Shown: positions 30,385-39,392, counted from the first letter of the stretch. The stretch is 64,000 nt of DNA from Phycisphaeraceae bacterium D3-23 (GCA_039555135.1 CP114179.1:1054001-1118000), one strand, 5' to 3'. The notes: a model not told the origin generated them from the sequence alone. A program made the numbers and translations.

Positions 30385-32244
30385 CTATTGGCCGTGGCGC
30401 TGGACCGGGCCGGGCACGTAGTACTCCCACGCGTAGTTGAGCCCGATGCCGGTCGCCTCGATGTTCTGGAACCGGCGGTCGATGAGCGACACCGCCTTGC
30501 GGTTGGTCAGGAAGGTGTAGGGCTGTTCGTCGTGGAGGATGCGGTGGACTTCGTTCCAGCCCGCGATGGAGACGTCGCGGTCGAAGGTCGCGCGGGCTCG
30601 GTCGATGGCGGCGTCGGCGCGGGCGCTGCTATAGGAGATGTAGTTGTCCCCGCCGTCGGCGATCTGGTCGGAGTGGAACATCTGGTACACGTCCGACTCG
30701 ACCGACCCGCCCCAGCCGAGCATGATCGAGTCGAAGTCCCGGTCGTCCAGCTTCTGCTGCATCAGCGGCCAGTCCAGTTTGTCGAGGTCCACGCGGATGC
30801 CGACACGGGCCATCGAGTCCTTGAGCATGAAGGCCATCTGCTCGGCCTCGGTCGAGCCCGCGCTGTAGATGAAGCTGAACGTGAAGGGCCGGCCGTCGGC
30901 ATCGACCAGCGTGTTGTCGGCGTTCTTGGTGTAGCCCGCCTCGGCGAGCAGCGCAGCCGCCCGGGCCGGGTCGTAGGGCCAGGGCTCGACGTCGGGGTCG
31001 GCCTGGAAGCCCAGCGGGTGGAACGGCCCGGTCGCGGGGATCGCGAGGTTGTCATACACACGCTCGCAGATGGTCTCGCGGTCGATCAGCAGCGTCATCG
31101 CCTGCCGCACGCGCTTGTCGGCGAAGCGCGTGGGCTGGCCGTTGCGGCTCTCGTTCCAGCCGATGTAGAGATACCCACTGGAGACGTAGTCGTATTCCAG
31201 CAGACGCGCACGCTCGAGGAGTTCGGCGTCGCTGGCAAGGGTGCGGTACATCGACGGGACGACGGCGAAGCGGTCGATCTCACGGTTACGAAACTCCGCG
31301 AGGCGGGCGGGGTCGTCGTTGATCATCTTCCAGATCACGCGGTCCAGCGGCGGCGCCTGGCCCCAGTAATTCTCGTTGCGCACCAGCGTGATCGCGCTCT
31401 CCCCGGCCCGCCAGTCCCGGGGGTCGCCCTGAAGCTTGAACGGGCCCGAGCCAAAGAGCAGGCCCGGCGCCTCGTTGTATTCGTCCTCGGTGAACTGCGT
31501 GTAGTAGTGCTCGGCCAGGATCTCCAACTCGCCGCAGAGCGACATCGCGTTGAAGTACGGCTCGTTGAGGGTGAAGACGACCGTGTAGTCGTCCACCGCG
31601 ACGACGCTCTCGATGCGCTCAAGGTAGGCCCGGGCGCGGGGCGCGGCGACCTTGGGGTTCATGATCCAGTTGTAGGTGAAGACGACATCATTGGCGGTGA
31701 GCGGCTCGCCGTCGGAGAAGGTCGCGTTTCGCCGGAGGTTGAAGGTGATCGTGAGCTCGTCCTCGTCCATCTCCCAACTCGTCGCGAGCAGGGGCTTCCA
31801 CTCGAAGGTGTTGGGGTCGCGTCGGACCAGGTGCTCCAGGACGTGGTCGTCGATACGGTCGGCGTAGATATCGCCGGCGACCACCGGGGTGAGGTTCTTG
31901 ACGGTCGCGCCGAAGCAGTCGATGTAGAAGTCGCCGGTATCGAAGTCGGCGCGGGTCGGCAGGTCGCGGACCCGGTAGAAGGGGTCGTTGGAGTCGGTGA
32001 GGGGTTCGCCGCCGTTGCCGGCCCCGCCATTGCCCAGCGAGCCGTCGCCGGAGATACGGATGCCTGATTCGAGCAGGTTGCCGATGCGTTCGAGCTGGCC
32101 CTGCTGTTCACTCAGGCTCGCGTTGACTTGCTCGAGCTTTTCCCACTGCCGGCCGTCCTGCACCATCGCCAGCCCGAACATGATGACCAGCAGCAGCATC
32201 AGCCCGAGCAGCAAGAAATCTTTCATCGCAAATCGGTTGTCCAT
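30385..32244 (-). CDS. Peptide-binding protein (OppA/DppA, SBP_bac_5) with uncleaved membrane anchor and coiled coil
   Basis: 619 residues. Instead of a lipoprotein signal, residues 8-28 form one hydrophobic helix (DFLLLGLMLLLVIMFGLAM) without a lipobox Cys or an obvious cleavage site, followed by a short coiled coil (EKLEQVNASLSEQQGQLERI) and a Gly/Asn linker. The solute-binding domain then shows the family landmarks: LEHLVRRDPNTFEWKPLLAT, ITFNLRRNATFSDGEPLTAN DVVFTYNW, GSGPFKL and VRQAMTLLIDRETI. It captures oligopeptides for the adjacent permeases. Tethering by a helix rather than lipid is unusual and the coiled coil suggests it oligomerises. Confidence 0.92.
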   Translation of the reverse strand: MDNRFAMKDFLLLGLMLLLVIMFGLAMVQDGRQWEKLEQVNASLSEQQGQLERIGNLLESGIRISGDGSLGNGGAGNGGEPLTDSNDPFYRVRDLPTRADFDTGDFYIDCFGATVKNLTPVVAGDIYADRIDDHVLEHLVRRDPNTFEWKPLLATSWEMDEDELTITFNLRRNATFSDGEPLTANDVVFTYNWIMNPKVAAPRARAYLERIESVVAVDDYTVVFTLNEPYFNAMSLCGELEILAEHYYTQFTEDEYNEAPGLLFGSGPFKLQGDPRDWRAGESAITLVRNENYWGQAPPLDRVIWKMINDDPARLAEFRNREIDRFAVVPSMYRTLASDAELLERARLLEYDYVSSGYLYIGWNESRNGQPTRFADKRVRQAMTLLIDRETICERVYDNLAIPATGPFHPLGFQADPDVEPWPYDPARAAALLAEAGYTKNADNTLVDADGRPFTFSFIYSAGSTEAEQMAFMLKDSMARVGIRVDLDKLDWPLMQQKLDDRDFDSIMLGWGGSVESDVYQMFHSDQIADGGDNYISYSSARADAAIDRARATFDRDVSIAGWNEVHRILHDEQPYTFLTNRKAVSLIDRRFQNIEATGIGLNYAWEYYVPGPVQRHGQ

Positions 32245-32330
32245 CGTCCTACCTCTTTCTACACAGAGAATGCTGCGGGTCGTGTGCCGCGTTGCGTTGG
32301 CGGCGTTGGGTTGGCGGCATCAGGGCCGGC

Positions 32331-33656
32331 TCAGTTTTTATCCGTCCGTGGGTCGAATCGCTCACGTAGCGCGTCGCCCATGAAGTTTAGGCTCATCAGC
32401 GTCAGCCCGAGCAAGACGCTCGGGAACACGAGCAGCCACCAGTTAAAGGGCAGCTCGGGCATCGCGATCGCGGGCAGCTCGCTCACGCCCTTGGACGCGA
32501 GTTGGCCCCAGCTAGGCAGGGGTTTTTCGACACCGATCCCGAGGAAACTCAGGAAGCTTTCCTGCAGGATCGCCTGGGGCACTGCCAGGGTCGTATACAC
32601 GACGATCGGGCCGATCAGGTTCGGTAACAAATGCACGCGGATGATGCGCATCGTGCTCATGCCCTGGGCACGGGCGGCCTCGATGAACGGCTGGCTGCGG
32701 AGCGAGAGGACCTGGCCACGGATGACGCGGGCCATGGTCAGCCAGCTCACCCCGCCGATCGCGGCGACCAGGGTGATGAGGTTGATGACCAGCGGGTAGC
32801 TCTCGAGGAAACTCACGAGCCACGCGGGGACGATGCCCTGCCCCTTCTCGTTCGCGCCCGACAGCAGCGGGATCAGCACGATCAGCCAGATCGCCGTGAT
32901 CACCGTCGCCACCAGCAGCAGCGCCGTAAACAGACGGAGCACAAAGCCAAGCAGGTCGGGCATGCCCGGGCCCTTGGGCCCGCTGGCCCAGATGATGAGC
33001 CAGGCGACGCCGCCGAGCAACGCGACGCCGACAAACGCGGCAACGATGTACAGGACGGGCGTGATGTCCCAGAGCGCAAGCGACCAGCCGGGCAGGTTGA
33101 CGAACCCGTCTTTCAGATTATCGACGACCCCCTCGACCGCGACCGAGAGCATCACGACCAGCAGCAGGTACGGGAGGCCGTAGAAAATGTCGACGACGCG
33201 CATCATGAAGGCGTCGGTGCGTCCGCCGAGATAGCCCGACGCCGCGCCCCAGCTGACGCCGATGAAGACGGAGATCATCGCGGCGCAGATGCCGATGCCC
33301 AGCGAGATCGCCCCGCCCAGCAGGCAGCGCACCAGCAGCGATCGGCCGATGTGGTCGGTACCCAACGGCTCGAAGAAGCGGTAGGTCTCGCCGCCCTCTT
33401 CGGGCTGGTACGTGATCGTGCCCGGCGGCTGGAGCTGGGCCGACTCGGCGAGACGCTGGTCGTTAAACCGCGAGCCCTTGCCGTCTTCCACATAGCTCGG
33501 GCTGCTCAGCGTCCACGGGATCGCCAGGAAGCAAGGCAACGCGATGAGCAGGAGCAGCACCGCGCCAAACCGCCCGGCGGTCAGGCGCGGTCGTCCCGCT
33601 TTCGCGACGGGCACGGCTTCGGGCTGGGGGACGTCGGCGGCTACGCTCATGGACAC
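32331..33656 (-). CDS. Second OppC/DppC-type permease, with insertion inside the core
   Basis: 441 residues starting with a hydrophobic helix at about 30-50 (FGAVLLLLIALPCFLAIPWT). The core is split: FFEPLGTDHIGRSLLVRCLL and ISVFIGVSWGAASGYLGGRT (about 95-150) are standard, but about 110 residues with extra helices (WDITPVLYIVAAFVGVALLG, FTALLLVATVITAIWLIVLI) are inserted before the EAA loop PFIEAARAQGMSTMRIIRVH. It ends LNFMGDALRERFDPRTDKN. First gene of the cluster on the minus strand, 87 bp before the binding-protein gene. Two C-type permeases with one B-type leaves the final stoichiometry unclear. Confidence 0.9.
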   Translation of the reverse strand: MSMSVAADVPQPEAVPVAKAGRPRLTAGRFGAVLLLLIALPCFLAIPWTLSSPSYVEDGKGSRFNDQRLAESAQLQPPGTITYQPEEGGETYRFFEPLGTDHIGRSLLVRCLLGGAISLGIGICAAMISVFIGVSWGAASGYLGGRTDAFMMRVVDIFYGLPYLLLVVMLSVAVEGVVDNLKDGFVNLPGWSLALWDITPVLYIVAAFVGVALLGGVAWLIIWASGPKGPGMPDLLGFVLRLFTALLLVATVITAIWLIVLIPLLSGANEKGQGIVPAWLVSFLESYPLVINLITLVAAIGGVSWLTMARVIRGQVLSLRSQPFIEAARAQGMSTMRIIRVHLLPNLIGPIVVYTTLAVPQAILQESFLSFLGIGVEKPLPSWGQLASKGVSELPAIAMPELPFNWWLLVFPSVLLGLTLMSLNFMGDALRERFDPRTDKN

Positions 33657-33727
33657 GAGATCATACCCAAAGCCGCCCGCCGATGCGGGGCGACCCTAGG
33701 TCGTGGTGTCCATCAAGGTGCGGCCCA

Positions 33728-33836
33728 AATAGCCGCACCGCTACGCGGTGCTGGGGGTGTGACGAAAACGCGTCGACTTGGCACGGGCTGAGCCCCCCCC
33801 GCTGCATCCCCGGCGTCGCGTAGCGACGCGGCTATT
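33728..33836. repeat. Palindromic intergenic element, family D
   Basis: AATAGCCGCACCGCTACGCG (33728-33747) and CGCGTAGCGACGCGGCTATT (33817-33836) form the two arms. Each arm also carries a small local palindrome around CGCTACGCG / CGCGTAGCG. No gene inside. Confidence 0.7.
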
Positions 33837-33876
33837 CAACGCGGTCAACGCCCGTCGCATCAAAACCGGCAACGCC

Positions 33877-34230
33877 TCAACCCCACACCTCGGCGTACTT
33901 CTCGGGCTTGAACCCCACCGTCACCTTCTTGCCGTCGATCGCGAAGGGCCGCTTCACGAAGTAGCCGTTGCCGCCCAGCGCCTTGAGCGCCTCGGCGTCC
34001 GACATCTTGTCGAGCTTCGCCTTCATCCCCTGCTCGCGGTACTGGATCCCCGAGGTGTTGTAGAGGTTGCGGATCGTGAACCCGGCCGCGAGCGCGGTCT
34101 TGAACTCTTTCTGCGTCGGCGGCTTCTCGATGACGGGCACGAACGTGTAGCCCACGCCGTGCGCATCGAGCCACTTCATCGCGTCGCGGCAGGTGGAGCA
34201 CTTGACGTAGCCGTAGAACTTCAGGGACAT
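33877..34230 (-). CDS. ArsC/Spx-family thioredoxin-fold protein
   Basis: Start set at the ATG at 34230 (MSLKFYGYVK), because codons upstream are palindromic repeat DNA; 117 residues. The motif YVKCSTCRDAMKWLDAHGV carries the CxxC redox pair at residues 10 and 13, and the middle (TIRNLYNTSGIQYREQGMK) and end (KRPFAIDGKKVTVGF) match the ArsC/Spx/YffB family. Members reduce arsenate with glutathione/thioredoxin or regulate transcription (Spx). No ars genes are near, so arsenate reductase is not supported; an Spx-like/YffB role is as likely. Confidence 0.85.
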   Translation of the reverse strand: MSLKFYGYVKCSTCRDAMKWLDAHGVGYTFVPVIEKPPTQKEFKTALAAGFTIRNLYNTSGIQYREQGMKAKLDKMSDAEALKALGGNGYFVKRPFAIDGKKVTVGFKPEKYAEVWG

Positions 34231-34253
34231 GGAAAGTCTCCAAAAGAACAAAC

Positions 34254-34347
34254 GTGGGGCAGACATTCCTGTCTGCCTCCCGGCGCAGCCGGGAATGGGT
34301 GTGGAGGTCGGCCTTCGGCCGATGGCAGACAGGAATGTCTGCCCCAC
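34254..34347. repeat. Palindromic intergenic element, family C (three-arm)
   Basis: Outer arms GTGGGGCAGACATTCCTGTC (34254-34273) and GACAGGAATGTCTGCCCCAC (34328-34347) are perfect complements. Inside are two smaller hairpins, CCCGGCGCAGCCGGG and GGTCGGCCTTCGGCCGAT. Folded, it would form a three-way cloverleaf. It lies between the ArsC-like gene and the hydrolase. Confidence 0.85.
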
Positions 34348-34358
34348 GACAAATGCTT

Positions 34359-35303
34359 TCATGCGTCCCCCGCACCCTCCAGTGCCGCACGTGTCGCCTG
34401 CGCCGCGGCGTCGTTCTCGAAGTAACCCAGGTGCGACTTCATCAACGCCGCGCCCTTGATCCGCGAACGCGTGCAGCGCACCGTCGTGTCGATCGGGGTC
34501 TGGCCGTCGTGCAGCCGAAACACTTCGCCCGTGCCAAACGCCAGCAGGTCGTACTCGTCGCTCACGTTGGTCCAGCGCCCGATCGTTGCGGGCAACGCCA
34601 CCGGCGCTTCACCCTCGAACGGCGCAAGCCCCTCGCGCGGATCGAGCAGGTGGAAAAACGCCGGCTGGCTGCCCAGCGTCACAAACGCCTCGATGTGTAA
34701 AGGGTCCTCGTTCTGCACCGCCATGTCGAACGACACCACCCCGCCCAGCGAATGCGCGATGACCTTGATCGGCCGGCCCGCCCGGCCCGCGTCCTCACCC
34801 AGCTCCTGATCAATCACCGCCCGCACCCGCTCGTGGATCTTCTTGCGGTACGTATGGCTCTGGTACACGATCACGTCCGCGATGAACGGCAGCGACTGCT
34901 GCGTCAGCCAGAGACGCGCCTCCTGAAACTTGTCGCCCAGGTAGCCGTGCACATTGGCCCGGCTGTTCGTGCTGTGCCGACGCGACTGCTCACGCAGGAT
35001 GCTGGAGCGGCGAAGGTCGCCGCGACGCGCCTCGACCCAGGCCCGGGCCTTGCCCGCGCCGCGCACCATCGGCCGGGCGATCGCCTCGCGCACCATCGTT
35101 CCGAAATTCGTGCTCCGCTTGTCGTACCGCGCGATCACCTTGTGCAGGTAAGTATCGTCCGCGCCGAGGTCGCCCCAGTACACCGGCACCAGCCGATACC
35201 CGTCGCCCAGACGCGACTGCAGCGACTCCGCGTAGCGCGCGACCTTCTCGGCGCGACGCATCGCGATCCCATGAATCATCACCACCGGCTCGGGCTCAGG
35301 CAT
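34359..35303 (-). CDS. Alpha/beta-hydrolase (lipase/esterase-like)
   Basis: Start set at the ATG at 35303 (MPEPEPVVMIHGIAM); 314 residues. Near the N-terminus PVVMIHGIAMRR matches the HG oxyanion motif. The nucleophile elbow is IKVIAHSLGGVVSFDMA at about residues 186-202, with Ser in AHSLGG. A basic middle (ARRGDLRRSSILREQSRRHS) is unusual. Asp and His of a triad are probably in DEYDLLAFG and SHLGYFEN but cannot be fixed from sequence. Substrate unknown. No signal peptide; cytoplasmic. Confidence 0.75.
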   Translation of the reverse strand: MPEPEPVVMIHGIAMRRAEKVARYAESLQSRLGDGYRLVPVYWGDLGADDTYLHKVIARYDKRSTNFGTMVREAIARPMVRGAGKARAWVEARRGDLRRSSILREQSRRHSTNSRANVHGYLGDKFQEARLWLTQQSLPFIADVIVYQSHTYRKKIHERVRAVIDQELGEDAGRAGRPIKVIAHSLGGVVSFDMAVQNEDPLHIEAFVTLGSQPAFFHLLDPREGLAPFEGEAPVALPATIGRWTNVSDEYDLLAFGTGEVFRLHDGQTPIDTTVRCTRSRIKGAALMKSHLGYFENDAAAQATRAALEGAGDA

Positions 35304-35406
35304 GCGGGGATTGTAGGTCAGGGACCGCACGCCCGGGCTGGCGCGGCATCACGCCCGTGATGAGCCGACGCACCATCGCGACGAAACTGAGGTCAAGCGC
35401 CCCGTG

Positions 35407-36171
35407 CTAGGCGGCTCCCGCCGATGCGTTGTCCGTCCCCTGCGCATCGGCCGTCTCCAGGTCCCGGTAGAGCAGCACCGCCCCGATGACCGTACACGCC
35501 GCGACCAGCCCGCCGACGATCGGAATCAATCCCAGCGGCGCCACCGCCGCGCCGACGCCCACCGTCTCGCGCCAGTGCCTACGCAGGAAACGCTGGCGAT
35601 CACCGAACGTCCGCCCGCGCAGATTCAGCGGATGCGCCAGGAAGTCGCTGCCCAGTACCCACGCGTCGCCAAGAAACACCATCGCCACCCCCAGGACGGT
35701 CCCGATCACCGGGACTACTTGAACCACCAAGCCCGCGCTATTGATCGAGAGCAACAATCCGGTGTCAAGCCCCCCGTCGATGACCTGCCGGCCAAACGGT
35801 ACCGACGCGATCACGCCATCCTCAATCCCCAGATCGCGTTCGACCCGTTCGGCCAACTTCGACATCAGGTGCCCGGCGATGATGTTCTGCATCAGCAACC
35901 AGCACAACAGCGTCAGCCCCAGCACAACCACCACGACCGCCGCGACCACCACAACCTCCAGCACCACCGCCCACAGCCCATCGCCAAACATCGGGTGGAC
36001 CCAGGCAACCAGCCCAACCGCCACCAGGACCAAGACCGCCAACGCGGCCCCCGTGATCAACACATTCACCAGCGCCGCGGGCAAGACGAACGGCCAGAGG
36101 TGCCTGTGCTCCCGCAAGTACGAGAACCCGCGGAAGGGTGTCGCAAAACCACGCTTGAAACCAGAAGCCAT
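35407..36171 (-). CDS. EI24/CysZ-family membrane protein
   Basis: 254 residues with about five hydrophobic helices: [20 protein letters not shown] (about 26-45), a Val-rich block ([20 protein letters not shown], about 75-95), [20 protein letters not shown] and [19 protein letters not shown]. The N-terminus [20 protein letters not shown] matches the EI24 (CysZ-like) domain. The family includes sulphate channel CysZ; many members are uncharacterised. No cys genes are nearby, so sulphate transport is not claimed. Divergent from queC. Confidence 0.78.
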   Translation of the reverse strand: MASGFKRGFATPFRGFSYLREHRHLWPFVLPAALVNVLITGAALAVLVLVAVGLVAWVHPMFGDGLWAVVLEVVVVAAVVVVVLGLTLLCWLLMQNIIAGHLMSKLAERVERDLGIEDGVIASVPFGRQVIDGGLDTGLLLSINSAGLVVQVVPVIGTVLGVAMVFLGDAWVLGSDFLAHPLNLRGRTFGDRQRFLRRHWRETVGVGAAVAPLGLIPIVGGLVAACTVIGAVLLYRDLETADAQGTDNASAGAA

Positions 36172-36270
36172 GCCGGTAGTTTATCGAGCGCCGTGATCGG
36201 AGTGGCCCCAACGGTGAGGGCAACGGCCAACGGCCGACAATCGAGCATGGGCGTCCGCTATGATCCCGCC

Positions 36271-36972
36271 ATGACCACCCCCGCAAACGCCCCCGCCGTC
36301 GTCCTGCTCTCCGGCGGGCTCGACTCCGCCACCGCCCTCGCCATCGCCAAAGCGCAGGGCTACACCTGCCACGCCCTCTCGTTCGACTACGGCCAAAAGC
36401 AACGCGTCGAGCTCGCCGCCGCCCATAACGTCGCGGAGCACCTCGGCGTCGCCTCGCACCGCACCGTCACCGTCGACCTCGGCGCCTTCGGCGGCAGCGC
36501 GCTGACCGACCCCCTGATGGAGGTTCCTAAAGATCGGGAAGACGAACAGATCGCCGGGGGCGGCATCCCCATCACCTACGTCCCCGCACGCAACACCGTC
36601 TTCCTCGGCTACGGGCTCGGGCTCGCCGAGGTGCTTTGCGCCCACGACATCTTCATCGGCGTCAACGCCGTCGACTACTCGGGCTACCCCGACTGCCGGC
36701 CCGCGTTCATCGACGCCTTCACCCAACTCGCCAACGTCGCCACCAAGGCCGGCGTCGAGGGCGAAACCCTCACCGTCCACGCCCCGCTCATGCAACTCAC
36801 CAAACCCGAAATCATCCAGCGCGGCCTCGACCTCGGCGTCGATTACAGCCTCACCCACACCTGCTACGACCCGACGGCGGACGGCAAGCCCTGCCAACAC
36901 TGCGATGCGTGCCACCTGCGGATCGAGGCGTTCAGGTCGCTGGGGATGACGGACCCGGCGCTGGGCGGGTAG
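36271..36972 (+). CDS. queC: 7-cyano-7-deazaguanine synthase QueC
   Basis: 233 residues from the ATG at 36271. The PP-loop [17 protein letters not shown] at the N-terminus binds [22 protein letters not shown] and [18 protein letters not shown] are family blocks, and the C-terminal zinc-binding cysteines are in [20 protein letters not shown]. It converts 7-carboxy-7-deazaguanine to preQ0 for queuosine in tRNA. No queD, queE or queF is adjacent. I see no preQ1 riboswitch in the divergent gap. Confidence 0.96.
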   Translation: MTTPANAPAVVLLSGGLDSATALAIAKAQGYTCHALSFDYGQKQRVELAAAHNVAEHLGVASHRTVTVDLGAFGGSALTDPLMEVPKDREDEQIAGGGIPITYVPARNTVFLGYGLGLAEVLCAHDIFIGVNAVDYSGYPDCRPAFIDAFTQLANVATKAGVEGETLTVHAPLMQLTKPEIIQRGLDLGVDYSLTHTCYDPTADGKPCQHCDACHLRIEAFRSLGMTDPALGG

Positions 36973-37153
36973 GGCGAGCCCATCGAGCTGAAACCGCCGC
37001 GTCACCACGCGGGGGCGGATGCGCACACCCCCTCAGCAGGACGGGGCCGCCCCCGGGCGTGGCCCGGTGGTTACAGCTCCGGCGGGAAAACGCTTGGTCC
37101 ATCGGCGTGCAGATCGTATGATTAAGTATGACCTGCACCCCGGAGCATGCGAT

Positions 37154-37423
37154 ATGGAACGCCTGACCATCACCCTCCCGGCCGAACAACGCGCCTTCGT
37201 GAAGCAGCAGATCGCCTCGGGCCAGTACGCGACTGAGAGTGAAGTCGTGCGCGACCTGATCCGGCAGCGACAGCGGGACCAGGCGCGGGAGTGGCTGACC
37301 CAAGAGCTACTCAAGGGGCTGGAAGGTGAAGAGGTCGAACTGACCCCCGACGAGATGGCTCGCATTTGGGAGAAGGCCCGGACCGAAGCGGCCAGGCGAC
37401 GGGGAGATGCCCGTTGCGCGTGA
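37154..37423 (+). CDS. ParD-like antitoxin (ribbon-helix-helix)
   Basis: 89 residues from the ATG at 37154. ERLTITLPAEQRAFVKQQIA followed by YATESEVVRDLIRQRQ is the ribbon-helix-helix pattern of ParD/CopG antitoxins: beta strand then two helices. The C-terminal half (GLEGEEVELTPDEMARIWEK) is acidic and would wrap around the toxin. The stop overlaps the next start, typical for antitoxin-toxin pairs. Probably autoregulates its own promoter. TA assignment by sequence and order. Confidence 0.88.
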   Translation: MERLTITLPAEQRAFVKQQIASGQYATESEVVRDLIRQRQRDQAREWLTQELLKGLEGEEVELTPDEMARIWEKARTEAARRRGDARCA

Positions 37424-37746
37424 TTCGGCTTGCTGCATTCGAGGCCGACCTGATCCGGCACTATGCAGACATCGCCGTCGAACAGCCGGCTGCGGCCGAG
37501 CGGTTCGCCTTGGCGGCAGATGACTTGGTCGATTCGTTGTCCCATCACCCAAAACTTGGCCGAGTGTGGCATCCGACCGATGCGCGGATGCCGGGCGTCC
37601 GGGTCCGGAAGGTCCCGGGCTTCAATGTGCTTGTGTTCTATCTAACCGATGATCGGAAGGTGAGGGTGCTCCGGGCGATGCACGGGGCACGCGGCGACTT
37701 GATGCGCGTGATCGCGGACGAACTGACCGGGACAGACGATGCCTGA
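37414..37746 (+). CDS. ParE/RelE-superfamily toxin
   Basis: Start chosen as TTG at 37414, 8 nt after GGGGAG; GTG at 37420 is an alternative; 110 residues. VIRLAAFEADLIRHYADIAV is the ParE N-terminal helix pair. The C-terminal beta sheet (RVRKVPGFNVLVFYLTDDRK, VRVLRAMHGARGDLMRVI) has the RH/RG end of the ParE/RelE fold. ParE members poison DNA gyrase, RelE-type cleave mRNA; a clear RelE catalytic set is not visible, so ParE is preferred. Starts inside the antitoxin gene, which couples translation. Confidence 0.86.
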   Translation: MRVIRLAAFEADLIRHYADIAVEQPAAAERFALAADDLVDSLSHHPKLGRVWHPTDARMPGVRVRKVPGFNVLVFYLTDDRKVRVLRAMHGARGDLMRVIADELTGTDDA

Positions 37747-38101
37747 GCCGATGCAAAAAAGTTGTGCTTGGTCGTTGCCGCTCAGCTTTGCGGTCGGCTC
37801 CTACGCTGTATCGCTGACCGCCTGCGTGCTTGCGTGTTCGGTTTGGTGGAGTCTGTTTTCGATCCCACCGGGCACTACGGTGCGGCCAATGGGGCAGGCG
37901 GCTGCGTCACTCGGGATCGGTGCGCTCGGGACACTGGTCGCGTTGGGATTGGCAATGGGCTGCTTGGTCTATGGCCGAGAACGTGGCGTCATGGTCTTTC
38001 TGGGTGTGATGGTGACGGTCCTCGCGCTGATGCCCGTCCCGATCGCTCGGTTGTTTTATGAGTGGGTACTGCAGACACAGGGGCTGATCCCGGCCGCCTG
38101 A
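37739..38101 (+). CDS. Hypothetical membrane protein, coupled to the parDE-like pair
   Basis: 120 residues with three hydrophobic helices: LSFAVGSYAVSLTACVLACS, AAASLGIGALGTLVALGLAM and GVMVFLGVMVTVLALMPVPI. It starts 8 bp inside the toxin gene, so it belongs to the same transcript. No family recognised. It may be just a passenger of the operon; whether it affects toxin action is unknown. Confidence 0.6.
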   Translation: MPEPMQKSCAWSLPLSFAVGSYAVSLTACVLACSVWWSLFSIPPGTTVRPMGQAAASLGIGALGTLVALGLAMGCLVYGRERGVMVFLGVMVTVLALMPVPIARLFYEWVLQTQGLIPAA

Positions 38102-38127
38102 CAGGCATCTCCCGCTACGATACGCCG

Positions 38128-39381
38128 ATGCCATCCAAGCAAGACACCACCCCCGCCCTCCCCGTCTCCACCGACGATATCCTCGCCGCGGCGCACCGGA
38201 TCAAGGGCGGGGTCGTGCACACGACCTGCCGGCACTCGGCCGGGCTGTCGAAACTTGCGGGGTATGACCTCTTTCTCAAGCGTGAGTACCGCCAACGCAC
38301 CGGCTCGTTCAAGGAACGCGGCGCACGCAACGCGCTCCTGCGCCTCACGCCCGAGCAGAAACAGCACGGCGTCATCGCCGCATCCGCAGGCAACCACGCG
38401 CTCGCGCTCGCCTACCACGGCCAGCAGCTCGGCATCCCCGTCACCGTCGTCATGCCCACCTTCGCGCCCATGATCAAGGTCGCCAACTGCCGAGGATTCG
38501 ACGCAACGATCGTCCTCCACGGCGACCACATCGGCGACGCCAAAGACCACGCGATGACGCTTGTCGATGAGCGCAGCCTCACCTACATCAACGGCTACGA
38601 CCACCCCGACATCATCGCCGGGGCCGGCACCATCGGGCTTGAGATGCTCGAACAGGTGCCCGACCTCGACGCGGTCGTCGTGCCCGTCGGCGGCGCGGGG
38701 CTGATCGCCGGCGTCGCGATGGCCATCAACTCCATCAGGCCCGAGGTCGAGGTCATCGGCGTCGAGCCCCAACGCGCCGCGAGCTACGGCCCCGCGCTCG
38801 CGGCCGGGACGCCGGTCAAGGGCGACATGCAGCCGACGCTCGCGGACGGCCTGGCCGTACCCGTAGTCGGCAGCAACGCCTACGTGATCGCCAAGCAGCA
38901 CGTCGACCGCATGGTCACGATCAACGAGTCCGACATCGCGTTGGCGATCCTCCGGCTGGTCGAGATGGAAAAGGCCGTGGTCGAGGGCGCAGGCGCGGCC
39001 GGCGTCGCCGCGGTCCTCGGGCACAAGCTCGACGACCTCCAGGGCAAGAAGGTCGGCACGATCCTCTGCGGCGGCAACATCGACACGACCATGCTCGGCC
39101 GAATCATCCAGCGCGGCCTCGCGGCGGATGGCCGACTCTGCCGATTCAGCGCCCACATCTCCGACCGCCCCGGCGGGCTCGCCGCGTTTACGAAGCTGCT
39201 GGCCGAGCAAGGCGTCAGCGTCATCGACATCGCCCACGACCGTGTCTTCGGCGGCGACGAGATCGCCTCCGTCAGCGTCGAGTGCAAGGTCGAGACCCGC
39301 GACCAGGACCACATCGACGCGCTTAGAAACCGCCTCGACGACGAGGGGTTCACAACGACGTTTCATAAGCTGCCGGTCTAA
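38128..39381 (+). CDS. ilvA: Threonine ammonia-lyase (threonine dehydratase), biosynthetic/catabolic with ACT domain
   Basis: 417 residues from the ATG at 38128. PLP-binding Lys is in RTGSFKERGARNALL (about residue 58), and AASAGNHALALAYHGQQLGI and VPVGGAGLIAGVAMAI (phosphate-binding GGGGL-like) are PLP-fold landmarks. The C-terminus (FSAHISDRPGGLAAFTKLLA) is a single ACT domain, which binds an allosteric effector. It deaminates threonine to 2-oxobutanoate for isoleucine synthesis. Single ACT and length of about 400 match the short IlvA/TdcB-type form; feedback effector not certain. Confidence 0.93.
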   Translation: MPSKQDTTPALPVSTDDILAAAHRIKGGVVHTTCRHSAGLSKLAGYDLFLKREYRQRTGSFKERGARNALLRLTPEQKQHGVIAASAGNHALALAYHGQQLGIPVTVVMPTFAPMIKVANCRGFDATIVLHGDHIGDAKDHAMTLVDERSLTYINGYDHPDIIAGAGTIGLEMLEQVPDLDAVVVPVGGAGLIAGVAMAINSIRPEVEVIGVEPQRAASYGPALAAGTPVKGDMQPTLADGLAVPVVGSNAYVIAKQHVDRMVTINESDIALAILRLVEMEKAVVEGAGAAGVAAVLGHKLDDLQGKKVGTILCGGNIDTTMLGRIIQRGLAADGRLCRFSAHISDRPGGLAAFTKLLAEQGVSVIDIAHDRVFGGDEIASVSVECKVETRDQDHIDALRNRLDDEGFTTTFHKLPV

Positions 39382-39392
39382 CGCATCGCGTC

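Noticed and set aside
28231-32067. A 1278-codon plus-strand frame opposite the peptide transporter genes
   Set aside because: Codon-bias shadow of oppA, oppB and oppC; no domains and Arg/Val/Asp/Gly-rich composition.
36172-36270. preQ1 riboswitch ahead of queC
   Set aside because: No compact pseudoknot pattern or conserved tail was seen in the 99 bp gap.
36181-37026. A 281-codon minus-strand frame opposite queC
   Set aside because: Antisense shadow; queC on the plus strand has all the family motifs.
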